A stretch of DNA of 64,000 bases, taken from contig NZ_JHEG04000002.1 of NCBI RefSeq assembly GCF_000760695.4, positions 310,001 to 374,000 of the forward strand, read 5' to 3'. The stretch comes from Tolypothrix bouteillei VB521301 (GTDB lineage: Bacteria > Cyanobacteriota > Cyanobacteriia > Cyanobacteriales > Nostocaceae). Positions within the stretch are counted from its first letter, which is position 1; the number at the start of each line of letters is the position of its first letter. The notes under the pieces are model-generated. The model had not been told where the DNA came from. It did not search any database and was given only the letters and a program-made list of their open reading frames with translations. Made by a program: the position numbers and the translations under genes. Positions 40,046 to 47,674 of this stretch are shown one piece after another.

Positions 40046-41413
40046 TTAAGTAGCACAATGGTTTTTCAGTAATTTCCAGGTAGCAGCAATATCATGTAAT
40101 CTTTTTAAACCACGCCAAATTGTCTTTAAACCCGGTTCTCCGTCACGAGTTCGTCCTAAAAAACCTCCCAGTTTAGCAATCATTCTCACAGCTTCATTAA
40201 GAGAGGGTGGTGTTTGTGGAGGATGAGGATTTTGCGAAATAGTCACACATAATGATTGCCATTCATGGGTTTCTAAAACTGTATCGCACGGAGTCTGTGG
40301 GTGCATTCGCGCTTCATAAGTTAACCAGAGTAAACGCCATGCCACAATTGAATAAGTTGCTAGTGCCATGTGGATGCGACGCCCAGTTTCTAACTGTAAT
40401 TTTTCGATTCCACAGCCACTCTTTAATGCATAGTGGTAGCGTTCAATTAACCATCGATACGTATACCAACGCACACACCGGGCCGCATCTTCTAAACTCT
40501 TAATCTCAAGACTCGTTAATAATAACCAACTAATGGGACTAACGCCTTCTGGAGGATTCTCTTCTCTGGCTAAAATCACTTGTAACTTCACAGGATTTAG
40601 CTGCTTTCTTCTGATATGATTCGATGGCACTGCTATGTCCAATGTGGCAAATCGAATAGTGAGATGGGCGATTCTCCAATGCTGTTGTGGTGAGCGGTTC
40701 ACCTCCACCTTCAGCTCCCCACGTGCAGGTGTTGCATTGATGGCTTCATGTAAATACTTGGCATTGTGGTCTACTTTTCGGTTGTGAGTTCCACGAATCA
40801 ATAAATGAAAATTTTGGGCTCGTTCTTGATTGAATAAATCAAATATGTCTGCCTCTGAATCCGCTACCGTCACCACAATTTTCTCTGGGGGAATTAACTG
40901 ATGTATAGCTTGTTCTGTATCTAACCAACGTTGACTTTCTTTTTCTGCTGTTTCTCTTTGATGCCGTTTTTTAGATATGCCTAAATTTTCCAGTTCTCTA
41001 GTCCACACATGTTGATGAATAATTCCTAATGGCACTCCATCTATTGAAGCCACCAAACTGGAGTGGACTTTTAATCCAAAACTTGTTGCACAGTCCAGAT
41101 ATCCCAAACCTGTCGTTTGAGGATGGTGTGTTAAATCGATATTCGTTGTATCTTGAATTGCCAGTAGGATTTGATGTGATTCTATTCTTTTAATTGTACT
41201 CGTTTGATGCGCTTGCCGAATATCATCTGGCTGGAAATAGGGCGACTTCCAAAAATCATACGCGGCTGTTGTTGCTGCTATATCTCCACACGCTTGTGGT
41301 ACACTTTCTCCGGGTTGAGAAGCTAAATCTTCCACCATTTTTCTCAATCGTTTTTCCCGTCTTCTATCTCCCAAATCCAGACTCTCGAGTTCCTTTTCTG
41401 CCCACTGATACAT
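40046..41413 (-). CDS. IS4-family transposase
   Basis: A 455-residue DDE transposase of the IS4 family, IS50/Tn5-like. The N-terminal domain has WAEKELESLDLGDRRREKRLRKMV, the usual DNA-binding start. Catalytic acidic residues are expected in LLAIQDTTNID and VVTVADSEADIFDL. The family signature Y-x2-R-x3-E-x6-K appears as RWLIERYHYALKSG. ATG 41413 is favoured over GTG 41419 because AGAGGT lies ~8 nt before it. The frame is complete, so the element may still be active. Its direction is opposite to tnpB. Confidence 0.92.
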   Translation of the reverse strand: MYQWAEKELESLDLGDRRREKRLRKMVEDLASQPGESVPQACGDIAATTAAYDFWKSPYFQPDDIRQAHQTSTIKRIESHQILLAIQDTTNIDLTHHPQTTGLGYLDCATSFGLKVHSSLVASIDGVPLGIIHQHVWTRELENLGISKKRHQRETAEKESQRWLDTEQAIHQLIPPEKIVVTVADSEADIFDLFNQERAQNFHLLIRGTHNRKVDHNAKYLHEAINATPARGELKVEVNRSPQQHWRIAHLTIRFATLDIAVPSNHIRRKQLNPVKLQVILAREENPPEGVSPISWLLLTSLEIKSLEDAARCVRWYTYRWLIERYHYALKSGCGIEKLQLETGRRIHMALATYSIVAWRLLWLTYEARMHPQTPCDTVLETHEWQSLCVTISQNPHPPQTPPSLNEAVRMIAKLGGFLGRTRDGEPGLKTIWRGLKRLHDIAATWKLLKNHCAT

Positions 41414-41822
41414 TGACACTTACCTCTTGTTTTCAAGCACTCGCCAATATCCTCTTTCTACATGGTGATCTAACAGACACCGGGCGTCGAGACAAACCAA
41501 AGCGCAGAGTCTCGCCCCCAAGCGGTTTATACCGCCAATTTCTCTTGCGTTGACAACGCTTGTTGAGGTTCGATCCTCATCTGTGATCTCACAGCCTCAG
41601 ACTGTCCCCTAGTCTCCGCATCTGTTGCTTCATTCACCGTTACTGCTGAGCGTCTGAATGATTTTTTCCATCATAATTATACTATCTGCACAGATCTTCA
41701 ACTCCCATTGGACACCCTCTGTGTCACAATCGCTGTTGAAACTGTTGCGCCAGTCTTGGGCTAGCTCGAAGTGCAGTCTTTTCAATTTCTTGACGACATT
41801 CAAGCTCAGTGCTCAAAATCTG
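41414..41822. other. Non-coding segment upstream of the transposase
   Basis: About 410 bp between the transposase start and the right inverted arm. It is GC-richer than the flanks and holds no convincing ORF on either strand. It should carry the transposase promoter. I do not recognise its origin. Confidence 0.4.
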
Positions 41823-42406
41823 GCAGAATTCATGATTTTTGATTCAGCCAGTTGAAGATGACCATTTGTACCCTTTGAGGCATCAGTAGTAGTTTTTGTA
41901 TGGTCATTTGAAACTGGCACGCCGGGGAGTCCTGAGGGGGCGGCTTAGCCCCCTCGCGCCGCTCTGCAACAGATTGAATCTGATACCTGTTTTATCGTTT
42001 TTGAAACAGTAGTGTTCTGGCGATGATTGCCGTACTCATACAACCTGCTGCAAACCCCATCTAAAAATGACTTTCGCACCTCACTAACTTCTTTTTACTC
42101 AAGTATTTGTTGTCGAATATTTTTAGAACTTATTCTCCTTACATTTTCACCATTGTAGACTTTTCCTTTGCTTATCCACTGCCCCTGAAAGGTTCTCTGT
42201 CGCAATTCCTTCCACAAATTTTTCCCTCGCCACTCGAGTGATCTTTAACAAGCATGGCTATCCACATCCGCCATCAGACCACCACTTCCATCTCCCCTAC
42301 TCTACATCATTTGATTTTTGTCAACCCCTAGAGTCCGTATTTCTCCTCAAACCCTTTCTTCATCCGAGTTTTGCGATTGTTAAGAAAGATGCGGGTAATG
42401 GATAGG
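41823..42406. repeat. Right 584-bp terminal inverted repeat
   Basis: Reverse complement of 39117-39700. The outermost GGATAGG abuts the second target duplication at 42407. Confidence 0.85.
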
Positions 42407-42416
42407 TGTTTTTAAC
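42407..42416. repeat. Right 10-bp target site duplication
   Basis: TGTTTTTAAC, identical to 39107-39116. It is followed by CAGGGG, the other half of the IS200/IS605 left-end stem. Confidence 0.9.
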
Positions 42417-42435
42417 CAGGGGATGAAGCGCGACG

Positions 42436-42455
42436 CAACAGGTTTTAACCTGTTG
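42436..42455 (-). terminator. Palindromic hairpin just after tnpA
   Basis: CAACAGGTT-TT-AACCTGTTG ends 3 bp before the tnpA stop region on the minus strand. It may terminate tnpA or be a second left-end structure used by the transposase. Confidence 0.6.
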
Positions 42456-42458
42456 TCT

Positions 42459-42923
42459 TCATTTCCCACGCTGATTTTCAATGTACTTTTTAACTACCTC
42501 TGTACTAACTTGACCCGTTGACGCTACAAAGTAGGTCGGTGTCCACAAAGCAGGTAGTTTTTTCAGTTCTGGAAATTCCTTTCTTAGGTGATGAGATGCA
42601 CGACCTTTGACCCATTTCGCAATTTGTGAAGGGGCTTCATCTGTAGGCGCATTGATAAACATATGCACGTGGTCGGGTTGAATTTCTAATGCAATAAGTC
42701 TCCAGTTATGTTCTTGTACTAGTTCAAAAATAATTTCTTGGAGTCTTCTTGCCACATCAGTGACTAGTACGGGTCTTCTTCGTTTTGGTACAAACACGAA
42801 ATGATAGTTAATAGACGACACAGAATTCTCCGTTCTGCGGTAGTCGTGGTCTTCTTGCAAACTTTGCTTATGCCGGGGAACCCGTCCACCGCAAGTTTGC
42901 GCTTCTTTTGAAAGTTTTGCCAT
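42459..42923 (-). CDS. tnpA: IS200/IS605-family Y1 transposase TnpA
   Basis: A 154-residue HUH single-strand transposase. The HUH motif is QPDHVHMFI and the nucleophilic Tyr lies in VVKKYIENQ near the C-terminus. SINYHFVFVPKRRRPVL and IAKWVKGRASHHLRKEFPEL are classical IS200 segments. The N-terminal ~30 residues (AKLSKEAQTCGGRVPRHKQ) extend beyond the usual core. It cuts and joins single-stranded ends at hairpins and is expected to act on both ends of this element. It is divergent from tnpB across 66 bp. Confidence 0.93.
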   Translation of the reverse strand: MAKLSKEAQTCGGRVPRHKQSLQEDHDYRRTENSVSSINYHFVFVPKRRRPVLVTDVARRLQEIIFELVQEHNWRLIALEIQPDHVHMFINAPTDEAPSQIAKWVKGRASHHLRKEFPELKKLPALWTPTYFVASTGQVSTEVVKKYIENQRGK

Positions 42924-42937
42924 TTTCCTGATTTTAG

Positions 42938-42966
42938 TTGCCAGACTATGTAGTATCTAATATAAT
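42938..42966 (+). promoter_or_regulatory. tnpB promoter
   Basis: TTGCCA (42938-42943) and TATAAT (42961-42966) are spaced by 17 bp, near consensus, 24 bp before the tnpB start. AAGAGGTGA at ~42972 is the ribosome-binding site. Confidence 0.65.
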
Positions 42967-42989
42967 AAACAACAAGAGGTGATGACGAA

Positions 42990-44423
42990 TTGTACAAAAC
43001 TTTACCAGTTAAAGCAAGGTTTACAGATATTGAAGAAGCTTTTTGGCTCGACCAATGCCAGCACGCTAACAGTTTGATTAATTGCGCTCTTTATCATGTT
43101 CGTCAAACTCATTATGCAAGGCTAGAAGAATCGGGTAACGCTTTTACAACTTATTGGCGTGGTGATGATTTACGTCATGGCTGGAAAACGTACAAATGCT
43201 TTACCACTTATCCCGAACTGGATAAAATTTTTAAAGACAATCCACATTACAAAGCCCTTGCCGCACAAGCCGCACAGCAAACATTGAAATCTGTGGGTGA
43301 GTCAATTACTAGTTACAACGGATTGGTAAACGCTTATTACAGAGGCGAGGTAGACAGACCTTCGTTACCACAATACAGAAAAAGCGGTGGACTTGCAGCA
43401 GTCACATTCCCAAGACAAGCACTGACCTATAAAGATGGCTGTTTTTATCCGTCAATTAGCAGAGAAACCAAACCACATTTGTTAACGGAAATTGCTTTAC
43501 CATTACCAGAATTCATTGATTCAGATTGGGTTAAGGAAGTGACAGTGCGTCCTTGTTACGGTCAGTTGTGGATTGATTGGGTGATTGATGACGGTAAGCA
43601 GATTGTCGAAATTAATCCCAACCTTGATTACACTCAAGCATGGAGTTTTGACCACGGTGGTAATAATTGGCTAACAGGTGTTTCAACATTGGGACAAAGC
43701 TTAATCATTGATGGTAGAAAGCTACGTTCAATGAATCAAGGTTATTGTCGTTTGGTTGCCAAATGTAAACAAGGCAAATCAGAATTTTACTGGGATGCTA
43801 ACCTCGACAGAATTCAACGCAAACGTAATAATCAGATGCGAGATGCCATCAACAAAGCAGCAAGGTTCATTATTAATCGATGCCTTGCTGATGCTGTTGG
43901 AAATCTCATTATTGGTTGGAATGAGGGTCAAAAAATCGGTTCTGACATGGGTAAACGCAACAATCAGAACTTTGTCCCAATTCCAACAGGTAGATTGATT
44001 GAACGGCTTAAACAACTAGTACCAGAATACGGAATTGTTTTGACAATTACTGAAGAAGCGTATACTTCAAAAGCGTCATTTCTTGATGGTGACTCACTAC
44101 CGAAATACGGTGAAAAACCCGAAGGATGGAAGGCATCAGGTGAGAGAATTGAGCGCGGTACTTACAAGACCAAAAAAGGTTTTTTAATTAATAGTGACTG
44201 CAACGGTGCAGCCAACATCATGAGAAAAGTAGCCACACAGCTAGGACTTGTTCTAGTTAAGGTGGGTAGAGCAGCCTTGAGTCTGCCGCATCGGTATGAT
44301 TTGTTCTGCGATCTAAAAAATTCATTTCGTAATACGTTACGGAGTGCAGCTTTAGGAGGCACTGCGTTGGGCGGCTCCGCCGACTTGAAGCAAGTGCCGT
44401 CTCACGGAGTAACATCCATGTAG
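42990..44423 (+). CDS. tnpB: TnpB RNA-guided nuclease, zinc-ribbon-less type
   Basis: A 477-residue TnpB (OrfB) protein, ancestor-type of Cas12. RuvC-I Asp221 lies in AWSFDHGGNNW, RuvC-II Glu356 in LTITEEAYTSKASF, RuvC-III Asp403 in NSDCNGAANIMRK, so the catalytic triad is complete. The CxxC...CxxC zinc ribbon found between motifs II and III in many TnpB proteins is missing; the region reads SFLDGDSLPKYGEKPEGW. The start is TTG 42990, set 9 nt after AAGAGGTG; the nearby ATG 42982 is out of frame. The 3' end runs up to the right-end hairpin where the guide RNA scaffold is expected. Confidence 0.9.
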   Translation: MYKTLPVKARFTDIEEAFWLDQCQHANSLINCALYHVRQTHYARLEESGNAFTTYWRGDDLRHGWKTYKCFTTYPELDKIFKDNPHYKALAAQAAQQTLKSVGESITSYNGLVNAYYRGEVDRPSLPQYRKSGGLAAVTFPRQALTYKDGCFYPSISRETKPHLLTEIALPLPEFIDSDWVKEVTVRPCYGQLWIDWVIDDGKQIVEINPNLDYTQAWSFDHGGNNWLTGVSTLGQSLIIDGRKLRSMNQGYCRLVAKCKQGKSEFYWDANLDRIQRKRNNQMRDAINKAARFIINRCLADAVGNLIIGWNEGQKIGSDMGKRNNQNFVPIPTGRLIERLKQLVPEYGIVLTITEEAYTSKASFLDGDSLPKYGEKPEGWKASGERIERGTYKTKKGFLINSDCNGAANIMRKVATQLGLVLVKVGRAALSLPHRYDLFCDLKNSFRNTLRSAALGGTALGGSADLKQVPSHGVTSM

Positions 44424-44426
44424 AAT

Positions 44427-44457
44427 CCCTCGTGTTTTAAACCGAGGGAGAACTCAA
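44427..44457 (+). ncRNA. IS200/IS605 right end and candidate 3' end of the TnpB guide RNA
   Basis: CCCTCG-TGTTTTAAAC-CGAGGG begins 3 bp after the tnpB stop and is followed by TCAA at 44454. In TnpB systems the guide RNA scaffold overlaps the right end and the guide continues into flanking DNA. Transcription is inferred from the family. Its loop differs by one base from the left-end loop. Confidence 0.5.
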
Positions 44458-44584
44458 CAGAGTACGCTCAACCAAAGTTTCCCCAACAAAAAGTTATCTT
44501 TCATCTCCTAAAAAGCACATTTTATCAAGAAAGGCAGAGGGCAGCTTTGCTGGAGGCAGAAGGGAATACTGGCTCCGCCCTCAG

Positions 44585-44653
44585 AGAGTGAGCGAATGTT
44601 CAAGGGTCTAAAACCCCACCGTCACTTGCGGTGCGCCCCATTGGTTGGGGTTT
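44585..44653. repeat. Structured relic sharing 23 bp with the IS4-family unit
   Basis: The 23-mer starting AGAGTGAGCGAATGTTCAAG (44585-44607) is identical to 39832-39854 inside the IS4-family element. Then AAACCCCA/TGGGGTTT (44611-44618 / 44646-44653) encloses a CACCG-N7-CGGTG stem. It resembles an insertion-sequence end left behind outside the current elements. Confidence 0.5.
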
Positions 44654-44808
44654 GAATCCACGGGCGTAAGTGTACATAGCTGCCCTCTGCCCGATAGCAT
44701 TGCTGCCTTCTTCAAAACCCTGATACAGCAAGGCTTTCAGAAAATGAAAAAAATGTGTGTCTTAGGAGCGCCCCACTGGCGGCGTTTGCCACCCCCTATA
44801 AATGAAAC

Positions 44809-44863
44809 AAACACGAGCAATTTTTGACTAAGCCTTATTTTACAGGCTTTTTGGCTCGTGTTT
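44809..44863 (+). terminator. Nested double stem-loop
   Basis: The outer stem AAACACGAGC/GCTCGTGTTT (44809-44818 / 44854-44863) encloses an inner AAGCCT/AGGCTT stem (44830-44835 / 44844-44849) followed by TTT. The inner part alone looks like a + strand terminator; the whole could be a small structured RNA. No gene directly precedes it. Confidence 0.5.
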
Positions 44864-45276
44864 CTTGAAAGTTATCAGAAAAACGACTGAAAACCCTTGC
44901 AGATGTAGCTCTGAGGATGGCGGCGATCGCCATTTGAAAAATCGTGTTTTCTATCTTATTTTTGGCAGATTCTTCAGGACTATTGCTTATTGACAACTTA
45001 CTTATGACCTTAACTTATCATTTATGATAAGTACCTGGGCAAAATTAATTTCATACTTACATCGCCTGAAATGCTTATCAAACGCTCATTTTAGGTTTTA
45101 AAAATGTGTAATTAATTTTGCATGACTACTTAATTGCTTTGTTAATAAACACTTATTGTGCGATTTTTAGCTAAACTCATTTTTCTTTTATTTAAGTCTC
45201 ATTAAGAAAAATGATTCAGAACTATTTTTTGTGGTATTTTTCCAGATGTGCTGATTATAGTATAGAGATAAAATAA
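44864..45276. other. AT-rich spacer before the GNAT gene
   Basis: About 410 bp of strongly AT-rich DNA without a gene. TATAGT at 45256-45261 is a possible -10 for the acetyltransferase. Confidence 0.4.
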
Positions 45277-45921
45277 GTGAAAATTTTAAATGAAAAGCAA
45301 GGAATAAAATTCCGAATTATTCAACCCAGTGATTTTGAACAAACTGTTGATTTATGTTCTCAAATATTTACAAAATATGAACCCATGACTAGAACTGTGA
45401 AAATTAACCATAAAGAGTTTAAAACTTTAGCTGAACCTTATTGCCAAAAAGCTATTGAAGATGAAATTTCTATTGTTGCCACAGATTGTAATGAAAAAGT
45501 TGTTGGTTTTACTATATCAAAAGATTTGATGACAGAACCTGCCAATCTTAATGAAATTAACGATAAATTTGAACCAATAACAGCTTTTTTACATGAATTA
45601 AATTTCAATTATAAATTGAAAAACTCTTTGCAATTGGGTCAGGTATTGCATATTTTTTTACTAGGAGTTAAAGAAGAATATAAAAATCAGAAAATTGCCA
45701 GTACTTTAGTTGAAAACAATTTAAGAATTGCCAAGTTAAAAAATTTTTCTTTAGCAATTACTGAAGCTAGTGGACTCATATCTCAGCATATATTTCGGAA
45801 ATTAGGTTTTAGAGAAGAGGTCAATTTATTTTACGATTCCTACACGTTTAAAGGAGAGAAAATATTTTCATCTATAAGTGATTCTGCAAGTTGTATATTG
45901 ATGTCACATTCAATTTTATGA
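45277..45921 (+). CDS. GNAT-family acetyltransferase
   Basis: A 214-residue protein with GNAT-like features: N-terminal IKFRIIQPSDFEQTVDLCSQIF, central IFLLGVKEEYKNQKIASTLVENNL (acetyl-CoA loop in a degenerate V-x-x-x-x-x-x-x-I-A form), and IFRKLGFREEVNLFYDSY. It probably transfers an acetyl group to an unknown amine. The start is GTG (MKILNEKQGIK) without a clear Shine-Dalgarno. Base composition is much more AT-rich than in neighbouring genes, suggesting recent acquisition. It lies next to mobile elements and a decayed decarboxylase gene. It could have belonged to a specialised-metabolite locus, which is speculative. Confidence 0.75.
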   Translation: MKILNEKQGIKFRIIQPSDFEQTVDLCSQIFTKYEPMTRTVKINHKEFKTLAEPYCQKAIEDEISIVATDCNEKVVGFTISKDLMTEPANLNEINDKFEPITAFLHELNFNYKLKNSLQLGQVLHIFLLGVKEEYKNQKIASTLVENNLRIAKLKNFSLAITEASGLISQHIFRKLGFREEVNLFYDSYTFKGEKIFSSISDSASCILMSHSIL

Positions 45922-45984
45922 AATTTTTCATTCCTACAAAAGAATTTAGGAGTCTTGACCCCTTGGGCATAGTTTCTGTGTCGG

Positions 45985-46302
45985 CGACAGCAAATTGACA
46001 AGCTTCTTTACGAAGAAATTCGAGAACAACGCTCTAAGGATTCACCCATCTGGCATACAGACTTTTCCAAGCATTTCCAAGCCCCAGGCAATGCTGATTC
46101 GATAACGGTAGATCCTTATAAATTCGGGTACATTCCTCACCCAACAGGAGCATTATGCTATCGCTATTCAGCCATACGTGATTTGCTGACCTTCGCTGCT
46201 CCTTGTATGTACCACGGCGAAGCAGAACCCACAGTTGGCATTTATGGCTTGGAGGGGTCAGGTCATTTTAGAAGGCTGATGCGACAAACCTCTACGAAAT
46301 AG
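45985..46302 (+). pseudogene. Remnant of a PLP-dependent group II decarboxylase
   Basis: A 105-codon open stretch lacks a proper start and reads as the middle of a pyridoxal-phosphate decarboxylase. DSITVDPYKFGYIPHPTGAL carries the PLP-binding Lys region (D-P-x-K), then CYRYSAIRDLLTFAAP and YHGEAEPTVGIYGLEGS. After EGSGHF the similarity is lost and a stop follows. Upstream only ~35 residues of the preceding domain remain. It is therefore a truncated relic and cannot encode an enzyme. The original substrate class (aromatic amino acid or glutamate) cannot be decided. Confidence 0.8.
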
Positions 46303-46399
46303 AACTGTTTAACCTGTGCGATAGCGTTCCCCTTACCGAGCGACATAAAAACTTTAGACCAAAAGTGCCATTGTGCTGCTTGTCTGGTGTTCTTGCTAT

Positions 46400-47599
46400 T
46401 TAAGGAAGTAAGCTTTGTTCCTGAATCATGCGCTCAAGCCAATTAGCAATAAAGCGAAGAGATAAGCCTAAATTGCCAACATGAACATGGTTTTGTGCCT
46501 GTTCAGCGCTGGTGAAAACTCTCGTAGTGAGCGATCGCACATTTCTTAAGGCTTCTGCTTGTCGATACAACTGATGGAGTGGGACATAATGATCCTCACT
46601 GCCTGCTAGCAATAACACATCTGCCCTAATGCGATTCGATACCTCAATTGTATTGTAGGCTTGGGTAGCTTGAAGAAACTCGTAGGGAGTGGTTGTACCC
46701 ATTACGTGCATTCCCTGTCGGATTCCCCAATCTAGAATGGGACTTTGAGGCATAAGTTTGTTCAACAACGTATTAAGCTCCTCGGCAGCCTGCTCAGTTA
46801 AATACTGTTTAACTTGCGCTGTTAATGTTACAGGAAGCGATCTTAAAAGGACTTCAAGGGAATCACAAAAAATGTCATCTGCAACGACATAGCGAATTCT
46901 TGGCTCAAAAGCTGCGGCTCGAATCACCAGTCCCCCACCAAGAGAAATGCCCATAAGAATAATGTCGTTGAGTCCAAAATAATCCAACACTATTTTAACT
47001 GGCTCTTCCCAGTTTGGAACCATTGCTAGACCTGCATCTTCTAAAGCACCCCCTTGCCCCGGACCTTCAAATATAACAACTTCGTATCCGGCTTCAACAA
47101 AGAAAAAAGCGATTGGAAAAAACTCTTCAATATAGCTGTCATACCCTCCAAAGAGAACAAGGGTGGCTTTGGATTGTTCCACAGTGAAGCGATAAGCTGG
47201 GAGAAAGCCTGTTTGGTAAGGAATTTGGTAGTGCTCGTTCTCAGTGATGCCATAGCACTGTCGCATCATTTGAATAAAGCGATGGCGCATGGGACGCTTC
47301 TGGGGATCGTCTGCCCAAACAAAGAATTCAGCTGTGCGTAGGTAGTAGGCAGCCGGTAAGGGGCGATCCCGGTCAATGGCTTGCTCGCTAAGAGCCAAAA
47401 ATTCGCGTCGCAAGTCTGCATAGGTTTTGATCTTTGGTGCAACAGTTTGCATATCTTCTAAAACAGATGCTTCTCCAAGCCATTGAACCCAACGATTAAA
47501 TTGAAAGTTGAGGCTGATATCGGGATGCAGATCGTAGTAGCCAACATGAGCGATCGCCTTTTGAACGAGTTGTTGACGTGAGAGAGGTTGATCTGTCAT
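46400..47599 (-). CDS. Alpha/beta hydrolase (FrsA/peptidase-like)
   Basis: A 399-residue alpha/beta hydrolase with an extra ~130-residue helical N-terminal domain. The catalytic set is clear: nucleophile S219 in LMGISLGGG, acid in LLAGSEDHYVP, and His in QNHVHVGN. FEGPGQGGALEDAGL is the oxyanion region typical of FrsA/DUF1100-like esterases. No signal peptide, so it is cytoplasmic. It lies 75 bp downstream of a Crp-family regulator on the same strand and may be controlled by it. The substrate is unknown. Confidence 0.85.
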   Translation of the reverse strand: MTDQPLSRQQLVQKAIAHVGYYDLHPDISLNFQFNRWVQWLGEASVLEDMQTVAPKIKTYADLRREFLALSEQAIDRDRPLPAAYYLRTAEFFVWADDPQKRPMRHRFIQMMRQCYGITENEHYQIPYQTGFLPAYRFTVEQSKATLVLFGGYDSYIEEFFPIAFFFVEAGYEVVIFEGPGQGGALEDAGLAMVPNWEEPVKIVLDYFGLNDIILMGISLGGGLVIRAAAFEPRIRYVVADDIFCDSLEVLLRSLPVTLTAQVKQYLTEQAAEELNTLLNKLMPQSPILDWGIRQGMHVMGTTTPYEFLQATQAYNTIEVSNRIRADVLLLAGSEDHYVPLHQLYRQAEALRNVRSLTTRVFTSAEQAQNHVHVGNLGLSLRFIANWLERMIQEQSLLP

Positions 47600-47674
47600 A
47601 TTGACCTTCTTTGCTGGTTTAAAGACTATGCTTCAACCTTATAAAATGGCATAATAGCTTGTCATTGACGTGGG

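Larger units (their letters stand above)
39117..42406. mobile_element. IS4-family element of 3.29 kb with ~584-bp terminal inverted repeats
   Basis: Inverted arms 39117-39700 and 41823-42406 (584 bp each) read as identical wherever I compared them, starting CCTATCCATTACCCGC. The core encodes one IS4-family transposase (40046-41413, minus). A 10-bp duplication TGTTTTTAAC flanks the outside, a size normal for the IS4 family. Normal IS4-family inverted repeats are under 50 bp, so arms of this length are exceptional. Because the duplication is at the outer ends, the whole unit moved as one piece. Between arms and transposase lie ~345 bp (left) and ~410 bp (right) of non-coding DNA. Confidence 0.85.
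39080..44457. mobile_element. IS200/IS605-family element, interrupted by an IS4-family insertion
   Basis: tnpA (minus, 42459-42923) and tnpB (plus, 42990-44423) are divergent, as in IS605-type elements. The right end is a hairpin CCCTCG-loop-CGAGGG (44427-44448) followed by TCAA (44454-44457), a usual right cleavage sequence. The left end has a matching hairpin CCCCTG-loop-CAGGGG whose two halves (39101-39106 and 42417-42422) are now separated by a 3.3-kb insertion. The outer left boundary is uncertain (set near 39080). Both genes look intact, but the broken left end probably blocks mobility. Confidence 0.7.

Noticed and set aside
41560..41600. tRNA-like GGTTCGATCC motif
   Set aside because: No cloverleaf can be formed around it. 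I found no tRNA gene elsewhere in the window.
39117..42406. Composite transposon made of two inverted insertion sequences
   Set aside because: The 584-bp arms contain no transposase of their own, and only the outer ends are flanked by a target duplication, so a single unit with long terminal repeats fits better.
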